A DNA stretch of 64,000 nucleotides from Hysterangium stoloniferum (taxonomy: Eukaryota; Basidiomycota; Agaricomycetes; Hysterangiales; Hysterangiaceae): the NCBI GenBank assembly GCA_015178975.1, contig WHVD01000070.1, positions 1-64,000 on the forward strand. The letters run 5' to 3'. Below the pieces are notes generated by a model. That model was given only the letters and a program-made list of their open reading frames with translations. It ran no database searches and was not told where the DNA came from. Made by a program: the position numbers and the translations under genes. Below, one piece after another: positions 21,612-33,549 of the stretch. Positions within the stretch are counted from its first letter, which is position 1; each line of letters starts with the position of its first letter.

Positions 21612-24334
21612 TCACCACCTGTACGCGTCGACCAGAGCTCACCCCACCTCCTGCTTGCGCTTCCAGCACTTTTCGCTGTCTCTCCCATACATCCTCAATA
21701 CATTCAGTCCTTACATCTTTCCTTACTTGCGGTGAGGCGGTGTGTCCAACTGAGAGACCATGTTAGTGCAGGAATGACACCCGAACTCGAGTGCCGCGCA
21801 TGGACGGCATTCGTGGAGCTTGGAATGAAGATAGTCGGAGCTAGTCTAAGCAGTAATGACAAGGCAGATGGAAAATTGGCGCGAATTTTGGAAAATGAGG
21901 TGAGAAGGTTGTTTGAGTCTATCAGTAAAAAATGACCCCTCATATTCCGGCAATACCTGTGAAAAGATAGGAGCCGCCATAGGCAAAGCTGTATGTTTCT
22001 GTTGGCAACCCTAGCCTTTACATGCTGTTGATGTATAATTCAGCTCACCCTGTCGCGGAAGCATCCGTCATTACATCACTACACGCATACTTTAACAATT
22101 CAGCATGCTCAATTAGCTTATTGGCAACACAACTATAAATTTGCCCGTGCTCTCCTTCGGAGACATGTTTCCACCCTATCATCGTGCGTAAATAATTCGA
22201 GTTACCGTAGACGGGTTATGACCAAATCAAGTAGTATGGATGCGCATTCCCATCACTATTCCACCCATCTTACTCTTGTTTCATTTGGGTTGGCAGCCAA
22301 CCCTGTGGATATTTCCTCCGCGCTACATTCTCTAGATGCCATACTCACTCTCTCAGAGCGCTGGGGAGATCCAGAAGTTGCATTTCTGGCACGGGTACGT
22401 TCTCAAAAAGTTCCGCAAACTCGTTGCTGATATAGGAGTTGCAGGTGATCAAACTCCGTGCTCTCGTCTCTGCTTCAAGTTGGTCCGACATTTTTCCTCT
22501 TTTAGATACACTGGAAACTTCGTTTGGCTTGGTCTTTCCCGAGAAAGCCAAGGCAGACAAGGATATAAAACTCAGCCAACTCCCCCAATCCGCGACAGTT
22601 GCGCCCTTAGCTACGATATCTCTCAACACTCCGACATCTAGTCCTAGACCACCTGTTGTTACCCTGGTTCCCCAATTTAAATCTGAGCTTCGTGCATCCT
22701 TGGAGCTGCACGTTCTAGCCCTTGGCGTCTTAGCACATATACAAGCTGGACATAGCAAAGAGGCCAGCAAACGCATCGCAAAGCTTCATACAGCACTTGA
22801 TTCCGGCGTGTTGGAGCGAAATGGTATTCGTGATGGGGTGGTTGAGGTATGTGATATCAGAGAGCCCTGTGTGCAGAAACTAACATTAGTTAGGTCCCGA
22901 TCCAAGCTAATGTTCCGCTCTTCATTCATGTCACGCACCCACGAGTATTTTTCCATTTCGCATTTCTACTCAGTGCTGTTGCTATGCGAGATACAACAGG
23001 ACGTCGTCCTAAACCCAAGATTTTTGCAATGGAAGGTCTTGTTGTTTGTGAAAGGGAACGACCTAAAAAGGGACATCGCTCAGTTGGCAGATGTCAGTCA
23101 GGGCTGATATTTTTTCCGGAATACATTTTGTACTTACATGTGATCAACAGACTTACCTTGGACAAGTCTCCGCGTGCATCATGATGTCGAGGAGAGACTG
23201 GCGAAAATCGAAGCAGACCTGCTCTGCGAATTGATAAGTGTAAGAAAAGCTATAAACAAGTGTGAGATCATAGCTGATATTTTTGCTGTAGATTTGCATC
23301 CAAAGAAGCGAGTTTGATGATGCAGATGAGGTATGGTATGAATTACTTCGTTGATGGGTGTGCTTCTTATGCATGTCCTAAGCATCTCGCACGGCTTATT
23401 GCACATACGCGGACACATCAACTCTGGGATACATACAACGCTCGTATTACACTGTATCATGCCCACGTTGCCCATGCATCGGGCGAGTTTGATCGTGCAC
23501 TGAAGTGTTATCGTGTGGCTGCTCACCTCGCTGGGAAGGAGGAACGGGGCGGCTGCAAGAGAACTGGCGGCGACGATGTACATGCTGGCGTGGCTATCGC
23601 GAGATTTGTGAGCGTGGCGGCACAAGCGGGCGAGGTTAGTATGCGGCTTGGTATCGCTCGTCGTGAATGCAACGGTGAGGCTATCGACGACCGCTTTAAA
23701 CGATGGGGCAGTGAGGTTGCCAAAGAGTGCCGGGCCCTTGGTGGGACTCTCGAGGCGGTTGGCCGCGTGCTGGAGGCATGTCTATCCGAAGAGATCGTGC
23801 TTGCCAAGTCTGTGAAATCGCAATGCACATTATCACGTCTTTAACTGACCTTTTCAACACAGAAATCATCTCAAGACATCATTAAATTTGACAACGCAGG
23901 CCCTTGATAACCATCTTCGCGCTCTTGTGCTTGCGTTGGTCTCGTCCCACTATCTACATACAGCGACCGACTATGCGGAAATGATGCTCACAACAGCTCG
24001 CCAGTTAGCAGCTGGGCTGGGTGCACCAGCGTCGAAATCTCAAGACCCTCAGTTTCATTCACAGAATCGAAGTGATGGCAGACCACGAAAAGTCGGCAAT
24101 GCTCCCTTAGGTCTCTGGGTCGGACGACGTTTCATGGGTGCGCTAGTGAGCTGAAGTTGCCGTTACTAGTTGCTAACAATTATGGCAGAATTGTATCGCA
24201 GGACTGGTAGAGACAAACGCGCCAGACAGCAAGATAACATTAATGCAGAGTTCGTGCAGGCTTTGAAAGATATTGAACATCGAATGGCTAATCATGATGC
24301 TATGGATGTGGATCAGACGGTACCGTATCATTAG
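21612..24334 (+). CDS. MAU2: MAU2/SCC4 cohesin-loading subunit, main body (gene disrupted by 16807-21611)
   Basis: Exons: 16763-16806 joined to 21617-21899, then 21967-21990, 22044-22394, 22445-22846, 22894-23092, 23151-23239, 23292-23330, 23383-23807, 23863-24137 and 24189-24334. The nine GT..AG introns are about 47-67 bp and all phases agree, for 758 residues in the empty allele. TPR-like helical repeats run throughout, with family landmarks such as LTLSRKHPSLHHYTH, HLARLIAHTRTH, ALKCYRVAAHLA, DNHLRALVLAL, SSHYLHTA and NAPLGLWVG. Family knowledge: MAU2/Scc4 binds the N terminus of NIPBL/Scc2, and the complex loads cohesin on chromatin. The 4.8-kb insertion separates residues 1-15 from the rest. 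A protein starting at a later Met (for example GMTPELE near 21774) would lack about 67 residues. Orthology is judged from motif order, not a search. Confidence 0.88.
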
Positions 24335-24941
24335 CAACGTCTGTGTGGTTTGGCAATCGCTTGCTGTGTTACTTGTTGATCATTGTTATATTTATTCGGG
24401 ATTTTACTTGGGTCTTTCAGTAATTTTTCTATGGGCTTTGATTCGATATGGGGACATATAGCATGTTATGAGAAGGTCGTCGGGTGCTTATGCTCAGCAG
24501 CTGATATCCGTGAATAAAACATCCTTAGGCTTGTATGGTTTCCTGCCAAGGAGATGTGGCCTAGTACCAGCGAGCTTAAGCCACCAACTTCATGATGACG
24601 AAAGAGAATTTCGAATCCCTAAGTATCAAAGACTGCATCGGGCTCTCTTCCGGCATTGAATTATAAGTAGAAGACTGTTGATATCGGCGCCAGTGGCTAC
24701 AAATAATTAGTAGAATGGTATGATATATGGATGCTTTGACGAATAAATTTAATCGATAATATTGTTTGACTATGAAGAAAACACGCTTGTCGAAGATCTT
24801 CAGATGAGTCAAGGCTCCACGAAAAATCTATCATTATATGCAAAGTAGGAAATATTGTTAAATACATTAATTGCATATGCGTATGTATTCAATGGAAATG
24901 TTTATGATGCATGACAAACGACGAAATGAAACCTCCATGCA
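24335..24941. other. Intergenic space between convergent MAU2 and HMG-CoA reductase
   Basis: 607 bp of AT-rich sequence holding the two 3' ends. No coding region, repeat or RNA gene is recognisable. Confidence 0.6.
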
Positions 24942-27900
24942 TCACGAATGCGCGTCCGGTTTACTCGTGGAAGAGGGGATCAAAGAGCTGACCCTCAAAC
25001 TCTCCTTCATCGCCTCCTTCCCGCGTTCTCGATCTCGCGATGGCGATCCCGGACGCGTGATGGCAGGCGTTGCAGGTTGGCTGCGATTATGCTGCAGATG
25101 TGCACGAATCAAGTGTCCAGCAGCAAGGGCACTCATGAGGGATAGTTCGCCTGCCATGACAGCGGCGGCTATAATCCTTGCTAATCGACGGGCGTTGCTT
25201 CCAGGTGTCGTAGGGTGAGCACCACGGAGACCAAGCATGTCAAGTACTGCTTGCTGCGGTGCGAGAACAGTTCCACCGCCCACAGTCCCCACCTCAATAG
25301 AGGGCATCGTAACGGTAATCAAAAGATCCTCCCCATTGTTCGTGCTGTTACCGGAAACCTACATCAGCGAGGTCTTTGAAAAAGTAAATTCATGCAGAGG
25401 ACTCACGGCTCCATCAAAGTCATACACATTGAGCTCTCCACATTCTGTGCAGGGTCTTGACCAGTGGCCAAGAACATAGCAGTTAAAATATTCGCAGCAT
25501 GTGCATTGAATCCTCCGATGCTGCCGGCCATGGCGCTCCCAATCAGGTTCTTCTTCACATTCAGATGGCACAGGGCCGCCACAGTGGTTTTCAAAACGCT
25601 CCTGACGACCTTACCAGGGACCACAGCTTCTGCAACCACACTCTTACCCCGACCTTCAATCCAGTTAATGGCCGCTGGCTTCTTGTCTGTGCAGTAGTTG
25701 CCTGATAGCGCAAGAACTTGCATCTCGGGAAACCTGGCCTGCACAGCCTCCAATGCCTTTTCTACTCCCTTGCTGATCATATTCATACCCATGGCATCAC
25801 CAGTCGTTGTCGCAAAGCGGACATATAGTGTTCTGCCCGCGAGGACAGCCTTTAAGCTCTGTATTCGCGCAAACCGACTTGTCGAGTTGAATGCGTTGTA
25901 AATACACATACTACCCTCTTCGGATTCGATCCAAGCCTTAGCACGAGCGGCGCTGACGATGCTGGGGAACTCGAGGGCGGGGCCACGCGTCATGCCGTCC
26001 TTTGTAATCACAGTGGTGACACCACCGCCTGCATTCAACGCCTTGCATCCACGGGAGGTAGATGCCACGAGTGTACCTTCAGCAGTAGCCATGGGAATAG
26101 GGTATGATTTGCCATCGATCCGAAGAGGTCCTGCAATGCCTAATGGGATGGGCATGTAACCCACGACGTTTTCGCAGCATGCGCCAAGGACACGAGCGTA
26201 GTCGTAGTCTGCCATAGGAACCAATGAATGTTCTAGGGACTTGGTATCCGATTCACGAGCTTTTTGTGAAAAAATCCCATCAGAATCTAGTGCCTAGATA
26301 AGTAACAAGACTCACAGATGATCGCTCTTCGCACCCTTACGGCCCTTTCAAAGTTTCCTAATACCTTCTCTAAGGCATATGAAGCAATCTTTCCTTTTTG
26401 CGCAAGCACAATAACTTCTTCGTCGTTAAGTATGCCCACGCCATCTGTGCCACTCTCAAATATCTTGACACACTCTTCGAACGGACGTACACCCTTAGGA
26501 GTCTCAATAAACACTTTGGGTAACGAGCGAGGGGCGGAGTCTGGGGAGGGAGTTCGGGAGAATTCTGGCGTCGGTAAGCTAGCAGATACAGGGATATGTT
26601 TGCTGGAAATGGGAGTCATAGCGGGTATGTCGCTATTCATTTCCCTCGCTGCTTCATGCACCTTTTCTTTCTCGGCTTGCAGTACAACCTTCACATTATC
26701 TTCATTGCTCCTCACAGCAGCGGCCGCCAAGCCTTTCAGTAAGTAGCCGTTTAGGAGGACGCTGAGGGCCAGCGCAACCAGAATCCATTTGCTCAGCATT
26801 GGATCACCTACAATCGCTGTCCAGAAGCTCTCAAAACCAACTCTCCATGATGGTGCAGAGCCCGGGATGGCTGGCAGAAGAATACGGACCGTGGTCGGTT
26901 GGGTGACTTTCACGAGCATGCTGATGTCCGTATTCTGACCCAAACGTGCGAGAACATCCATCAATGCTACAGCTGTGATATCAACCTTGCGCGTGGAGAC
27001 TGCTTCGACAGCTCGGTGGGTCGCATGTGATTGGTGGCGAGCAATGGCGGTGTCGGGCGTCAAAGTTGTACATAGGTTGAGTATATGGAGTGTAAGGAAG
27101 GAAACGATCAGGAGTAGCTTGAGTCGCGCAGCGGGATTCTCCGGTTCCTTGTCAGTATTGGTGCGTATCCGGGTAGGGGAATTATCCATCCCCTTTTCAC
27201 CAAACAACGAACGAGAAACGCGACGAATGATGTTTGTTGGCTCTGTGGAGCCTCTGGCCGGAGACGATGCATTGAGCGCTTTGATACGGTTGACTTCGAC
27301 AAGGACAGTAAGAATGGCAACATAAAATGTGAAAAGAGCAATGCAATCGAGGGTAAGAATGACAGCAGCTAGAGCGCAAAACTCTTTCAATCCAGTAACC
27401 TTACTGGATGAACCCACTAATAAAACGAATACTTCAATAGCATAATCGCGTACAATAGAGCTGCCAACTTGTTTCACAGCATCCAAGACGACTTCTCGTG
27501 CTGGTTTAATTGGCTCGGATGAAGAAAAGGTATTCTGAGCTGGAAGGGCAAATTGAGGATGGCAAAAAACAGCACGGGCGACTTGGTGTGCTTTGTCGAA
27601 ACCGATAGCGATGACGAAGAATGGGAGTGCTTCGGAGAGACATATGGGATCTAGTGGAATAGCCAAGTATTGAGCGACAGGGAGAGAGAGTATGAATGCT
27701 GCAATGGAGGAAGCAAGCATGGCTACAGGCAGCCATATATTTGATCCGAGCTTACGACCTGCGAGAAACAGCCGAATGAAAGTGCCATGCATGAGAATAT
27801 ACCCGAGGAGCACAACGAGGATATCCGCGCTGTCTGCTTGCTGCAGTGGGAAGTCAGAATAGGGAACTGACCATGCGCAGACAGAAACGACTGTACGTAC

Positions 27901-28530
27901 CTTTAATAAATCCCAGAAACGCACAACAAGAGCACGGGCAGCATAAGCAACCCATTTGCCGCTGCGCATTTCGGCAATAGACTCTGTTTGAGAAGGCTCG
28001 ACCTGGAAGTGAACATTTTGAGGGTCGACGGGTAGATTCACCTCCGAAAGGGCATAAGACCAGGCCTCGCGCGTACCCGGCCTGAAGGCTAGAGTGATGG
28101 ATCCCGGCTGGACAGAGGTGAAGCAGCTATCGTCAACCTTGTAGCACAAAGAGTGGGCATAGGTAGCGCCCTCATGTGTGCGCAAACCGTGTGCTAGATA
28201 GGTGGATAAGAAGTCGATGGAATCATTCATGGAAAGGGTGGAGGCGTTAGACTGGGGAGCCTTGAAGACGACTTGCATGAGCTCTGCTACAACAGGTTCC
28301 TTGTCGGGAACGGGAACCCAGGTGTTGGAATCGGGAGCTTTCAAAGCATATGCTGGGCGTAGAGTCTGTGAAACGGAAGGAGGGGCGAGGAATGCCGAAT
28401 GCTTGATAGCATGAACTAGGTGAAAATATGCGAGAGTAGTGAATACGAAAGTAGCGACGATAGTTTCTATGGGAAACTTGGAAGCCCTGAGTGCTAGTGG
28501 CCGCAATACAGAGCGGACAATAGACGACAT
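24942..28530 (-). CDS. HMG1: HMG-CoA reductase (sterol/mevalonate pathway, ER membrane)
   Basis: Three exons: 26316-28530, 25407-26259 and 24942-25344. The introns are 56 and 62 bp; the second uses the acceptor ggtaacag, because the upstream tag would break the frame. The protein is 1156 residues. The N-terminal ~690 residues hold a first membrane span near residue 25, a lumenal stretch, and a sterol-sensing-like multispan region ([20 protein letters not shown], then [16 protein letters not shown]). The catalytic domain has [12 protein letters not shown] (~771, substrate binding), [15 protein letters not shown] (~803), GDAMGMNM (~895, NADPH) and GTVGGGT (~1042). The catalytic His lies in [11 protein letters not shown] (~1100). 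Family knowledge: it reduces HMG-CoA to mevalonate with two NADPH, the committed step to ergosterol and isoprenoids. No break seen. Confidence 0.97.
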
Positions 28531-30173
28531 GGTGGGAGGAGGAGGGGTGGGAGGGGCGGGAGGGCAAACTGTCCAATTGTCCTCAACCTATAAAGAAACC
28601 GTTCTTAACTGAAATGAGCCCACTTTGGAATTTATAGAGCTGGGCGTCTTTCAGGATTTGTGGACCAGGAATTCAATTCCTGAAAGACGCCCGCGGTTCG
28701 GCTTTAGCTTGTAGCGAAGCCAAACCGGCAAAAATACAAAAATAATCCATATTTCGGCATGGAGAGTCCTTGCGAAGAGAATATGTCCTCTTACTACAGT
28801 GCCTATTGTAATAGAAAGCTTAAGGTAGATCAGCGTACATGCTCACCAGCGTCACACAACCGTGATCTGTGTGACAGCCGTCACATAAAAACAAAGAGAT
28901 TGAGATAAATACTATAAGCTTATTATAATACTTAAGGATAACTATGCATTGATGATAACGGCTGCTGGGGTGGACAACATGGCTTGCTCATGCAAAAGCA
29001 ATAAATTTCCCGTAGCTTACGGCTAGCCGCGGCTTGTAAGCCGAGCGGGGACAATTGAGCCGGCTTGGTTTGAATATAAATGGTTTTTGCTCCTCGCTTA
29101 GCCGCAGCTAGCGGCAATACTATATACATACAACAATTAACAAGTATCGTAAGTCTGAGTGCTAGCTTCACCCAATCCACCTACCTTCGGCAGTCGTAGC
29201 AACCGCAATTCCCCATGGACACGGAAAAGCTATGTCTGGTTAAGTTCAGTTTGTAGCGGCTTCTTTTCGTGTCCGATCGCGTCTCCACAACTCCAGCACT
29301 GCTACAAGTACTATGTGATCTGAATCGAACAATTTTCAAGACTGACACTGTTATAAACTGTGTTGAGTGACATACGTCCTATTCAAAATATTGAGTGGCT
29401 CCGTGTCTTCCTCCAGGGTCCGTGGCATCCTCCAGGGTCAGTGGCACACTCTAATTTCCAACGCGGTGCGATAGATAAACCTACCGTTACTTGTTTAGTT
29501 ATATCGAGTAAGCTGGCACTTGGAATCTATTCACAACGCACGCTGGCAATTTCAAAGCCTCAAGGTTTCCTTCAGCTGGTTGCCATCACCGACTCCGGAT
29601 TCAATCCTCCGAGGGAGCATTACAACTGGCACAGGGGTCGATATCATCCCCCGTACTAAGAGCCGCTGTGAACACGCTGAGTTCCAGATGTAGATTTGAC
29701 TGAATACCACTGGCTCAAACCACACCTCCCTCAGAAATCATTCATATGATAACCTAGTCTTTGTATACTTACACAGGCTTGATTAGAGCCCATGTGATTC
29801 AGCCCAATGTTGTAGCATCGGGCATAATATAAACTACACTTAACTTTAATTACTTACCTATCTCATGGACCCATACCCAAGGTGGTTGCTTCCTCATCAC
29901 TCATAGCATTTTGTAGCCTTTTAATTGTTGACTGAATATATAAGGTTTGTTGTGAAAGCATTGACTGATATAATAAGCCCGAAAAACCACTCCCTCCCAT
30001 TGTTTTGGGGTCTTAGAGTTAATTATTGAGTAGTTTGGGTAGTAGTGAATCTCTCATCTTTTGACATCATCTAGGACAATCAGCTTAATGCTAGACCTCA
30101 TACAACATCAGTAGCATGATTCCCTAGACCAGCTAGATTGCTTCTTAGAAGCCATGAGACAACAATGTGAATG
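28531..30173. other. Non-coding region upstream of HMG-CoA reductase, with hairpins
   Basis: No supportable gene. A perfect 15-bp stem (28642-28656 with 28678-28692) is followed by an imperfect 11-bp stem (28694-28704 with 28717-28727). Further self-complementary GC-rich stretches occur at about 29010-29115 (cttacggctagccgcggctt, cgcttagccgcagctagcgg). The HMG-CoA reductase promoter must lie just above 28530. The remainder is unremarkable. Confidence 0.5.
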
Positions 30174-30847
30174 TGTTAGGACCAGGTGTGAAGAGTGGTG
30201 GAAGTTCTGACCATTCTATATACGAAGAATATTGACCTTTTCAGTACAATATAAGAGAAAGTGAGAGAGAGAGCACAAGATGATGCAGGAGTTGACAAGT
30301 GCGATGGATTGAGTGGAGGCCTCAACTGTTATATGTAGTTTGAGGCCAGAAGTGTTAGATAGCTCAGATAAGGCTACCTATGTGGTACCTGACACGTTAC
30401 CCTGATCACCACTCACTGTAGACCTAGTTTATGTCTTACAAGTGGTGGTGCTTGGGTAAAAGTGTGTCTGTCTGTTATGACCGGAAATCCCACCAGACTC
30501 TGGGCACTATGTAACTTATATGCACCCACGCCCTATATGCACCCATTATCAGTTCACCGGAATTCCCACCGGACTCCATACATCAGACTCATCTATGTTC
30601 GTCTTTGTTATGTTGTGTTTCAGTCTCTGGAATACTCACCGGACTCCGTCTCTGTCTATTTCCGACCTCGTCCTGCGTGTCAGTCACTGGACCCCACTCA
30701 GAAAACTCGTCACTCTCTAACAGAGCCCGGTTCCCATTTTAGTCAAATGACCTGTCACGATTCGGACTCCGCTCCCACTCCATTTCCTGTTATGGTTTAT
30801 GATTTATCACTATTCGGACTCCGCTCCATTCCGTCCCATTCCTAACA
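30174..30847 (-). repeat. Probable solo LTR, family C
   Basis: Bounded by TGTTAGG and CCTAACA, about 674 bp. Its left part (cgtatatagaatggtcagaac read in reverse, gttgaggcctccactca) recurs at 12623-12757. No flanking 5-bp duplication was found (GAATG versus CCAAA), so the boundaries, and whether it is truly solo, are uncertain. Confidence 0.5.
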
Positions 30848-31002
30848 CCAAATTGGTGTTTACTATTCCCATTTTATGTTTTGCTCATTTCATTTCATCA
30901 TTACTGGATTCAGTATGACATTCACTCCATGGTCTATTTAAACTGGCAGATGTTGTACAGTGACTCAAAAAACCCTTTGCATGTGTCACCCTTCAGACTT
31001 AT

Positions 31003-31647
31003 TGTGAAGAGTCGATAGATTCTGACCGTTCGATATACGAAGAATAGTGTCTATTCAACTACTATTAGCAGGTATTGACCGTACAGTACAATACCGTAGA
31101 TTACTAGACAAGCTGTACTAGTAAGAAGACACGCTATGCGTCACAAGAGCAACTGTACAGTTGCTCTTGATGGCTAGAATGAAAGAATGAAAGAGTTGAC
31201 CTTCACGGTACAACTTGTAGCTAGATGTAAAATAGATAATCAATGCGAAGCTGAATATCTAGAGTAAAGAAATAATAGCGCGAGTCGACTATAATGTCAA
31301 CTAGCGCAAAGACCTTAGATTGGAACTCAACCTTCGCGGTTCGAGTCCAAAGTACATTAGTATGCAAGAGAATACTACCTTTAAAGGTAGTTGAGACGTT
31401 ACCCTTGACACCTCTCGCTATTCGACGTCTGGGTCGTTTATGAGGTGGTGTCTGCTGGGTAAAAGTTGTCTGTCTCTTTTGGCGCCGAGAGCGCCCATAC
31501 GTATACACAAAGCTTCGAACTACAAAATCAAGGTGTGCTCGAAATATAGAAAGAATATAAAGAAAGAAAATAAAAGATAAATAATAAAGTACTATAATCC
31601 AGCTATTATTCCTTAGTCCAGGTATGCATATATGCATACCCTTTACA
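31003..31647 (-). repeat. Solo LTR of family A with CTTAT duplication
   Basis: 645 bp, TGTGAAGAG to CCCTTTACA on the plus strand (TGTAAAGGG to CTTCACA on its own strand). Flanked by perfect CTTAT copies at 30998-31002 and 31648-31652, so it arose by insertion then LTR-LTR recombination. It sits in the left TIR of the Tc1-like element and so is younger than it. It contains perfect palindromes at 31144-31169 (26 bp) and 31621-31640 (20 bp), and a consensus Pol III B-box on the plus strand (31338-31348). Confidence 0.93.
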
Positions 31648-31847
31648 CTTATATCCCTGATAACTCAAAGAATAAAAATGCAAAAATATCAAGAATATTT
31701 GTGAATATGCTCTATCATATCTAGAATATGGAAGTATAATGCCATTACATAAACTCCAAATATGGAAATATTACAAATATTTATATACAAGAGACTCATG
31801 TGAAGGGTTTTTTTGCTGACCACTCTGACCCACAAAACTACTTATAT

Positions 31848-32823
31848 TTAGTACTTAGTATAGCCACCCTTTGCCTTCAACACAGCTACAACCCTCCTAG
31901 GCATACTCTCAATCAAATTCTGACACACCTCTACATCAATCTTGTTCCACTCCTCCTCCACCCTCTCCCACAACACCAGTATCCCTTAGCCTCCTCTTTT
32001 CATAGTCCCACAAGTGTTCAATGGGGTTGAGGTCTGGAGACTGTGCTGGCCATTGGAGAACATTGAAATCATTATCTTGAAACCAAGTCTGGGCCTTCTT
32101 GCAGGTATGTTCAAGGTCATGATCTTGCTGAAAGATGACATCACCCACATATTTTCTATAATAGCTGAAGCTGGCTTGAAGGTCCTTCTCTATAATCTTA
32201 AGATAAAGGTCCATCCATCCTCTCATCTATCTTGAAAGAATACCCAGGTCCTTCCCACAGCATGTAGCCCATAACATCACAAGTCCTTCTCCAAACCTCA
32301 CAAAAAATCCCTTCCAATAAGTCTCCTATATATAAATATTTGTAGTATTTTCATATTTGGAGCTTATGTAATGGCACTGTATTTCCATAATATAGATATG
32401 ATAGAGCATATTCACAAATATCTTTGATATTTTTGCATTTTTATTCTCTGAGTTATCAGGGATGTAAATCTGAAGTACCAAACATTAGAAGGGTTATTGA
32501 GGCATTCCCAACCATATTAAGACTATTGTACACAGTTTGGGTGCAGATGAACTGGTTGGTGACACTCCTAAGAGCTTGGCCACATCAACAGCAGTGTCAG
32601 CCTTCCCAGAGCTGATGAGGTGCTGTGCATAGTGAATGTTGGTAGGGGAAAGCTTTGAGGGATGTCCACCAATGGACTTAGAGAGATGAGAACAGTGCTT
32701 AGAGTGAAGCTTAGAGATTGTGAAAATGCTATGACCAGTAAAAGCTGCAATGTGGCTAGCTGAATGGCCAACATCAAGCAATGAGAGGATATGATTCTGG
32801 CTGGCAAGAGACAAAGTGTGCAT
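31848..32823 (-). pseudogene. Tc1-like transposase remnant (HTH and DD34E ends, centre replaced)
   Basis: The N-terminal part (ATG at 32823) has helix-turn-helix-like sequence (HTLSLASQNHILSLLDVGHS, then HPSKLSPTNIHYAQHLIS) and is lost after about 32520. The C-terminal part (32226 to 31848) has [19 protein letters not shown] and [11 protein letters not shown], with 34 residues between Asp and Glu as in the DD34E family. Between them (about 32323-32505) the sequence is a copy of the element's own right terminal repeat rather than coding DNA. A stop follows GILSR, and a frameshift occurs near 31936. Non-functional. Confidence 0.85.
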
Positions 32824-33385
32824 TTTGGGAATTGGAGCATTGCTGGTTGCTAAAGACCATATATTTATACTCCAGTACAACATGGTCATGTGACATCACA
32901 TGATTTTGTTAATATGACCCAATTGGAGGTAAACAATCAACAAGGTCACATGACTGTAAGCATTATAGTCATCAAAGTTGCCAGCAAAAAAACCCTTTGC
33001 ATGAGTCTCTTGTATATAAATATTTGTAATATTTCCATATTTGGAGCTTATGTAATGGCATCATACCTCCATAATCTAGATATGATAGTGCATGTTCACA
33101 AATATTCTTGATATTTTTGGAATTTTATTCTTTGAGTTATCAGGGATATAAGTCTGAAGTACAAAACATGTGAAGGGTTTTTTGAGTCACTGTACATACA
33201 ATCCAGTCAGAAAATTGGCTTAGATTCCCCCCAGTAATCTAATACATTTTCCGCTCTAAAAACCCTACTTGAATCACACCGCTCACACTAGTCGGAGCCC
33301 ATGGGCTCCGGCACATCTATTTCTCTCACCAATCTCGACTCACAAACCACGACCTCCGACCTATGACCCCTGCCCAGACTCCCCG

Positions 33386-33513
33386 GGATTCCTGTCTGTC
33401 CATCTGAAATTGGACAACACGATCTAGCGAAGGTGCAGCCTATAAGCTGAAGCCAAGTCCTACTGGATATCCTGCAGGTTTCTCCAGAAACCCGCCCTGT
33501 ACATATCCTAACA
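33386..33513 (+). repeat. Family B 5' LTR, 3' portion
   Basis: Ends acatatcctaaca at 33513, 36 bp before the gag ATG at 33550. Matches 55336-55464 and in part 12552-12622. The 5' boundary was not located, and the sequence between 33193 and 33386 may belong to it. Confidence 0.6.
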
Positions 33514-33549
33514 GTATTTTCTGACTAAGACTCGCAGATTGTTTTCAAT

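Larger units (their letters stand above)
30958..33192 (-). mobile_element. Tc1/mariner-like element with long TIRs, nested solo LTR and broken transposase
   Basis: Begins cagtgactcaaaaaaccc and ends with its inverse gggttttttgagtcactg, flanked by TA (30956-30957 and 33193-33194). The terminal inverted repeats are about 210 bp once the solo LTR in the left one is discounted (left 30958-31002 plus 31653-31824, right 32983-33192). A transposase remnant lies between them on the minus strand. TA duplication, the IEHLW motif and the long TIRs support the Tc1/mariner superfamily. Confidence 0.85.

Noticed and set aside
25345-25406. Use of the first acceptor (gatgtag) for HMG-CoA reductase intron 2
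   Set aside because: It puts exon 3 out of frame; the next AG (ggtaacag) restores the conserved [11 protein letters not shown] sequence.
30174-30847. Family C LTR as a proven solo LTR
   Set aside because: The TG..CA ends exist but there is no target duplication, so it is only reported as probable.
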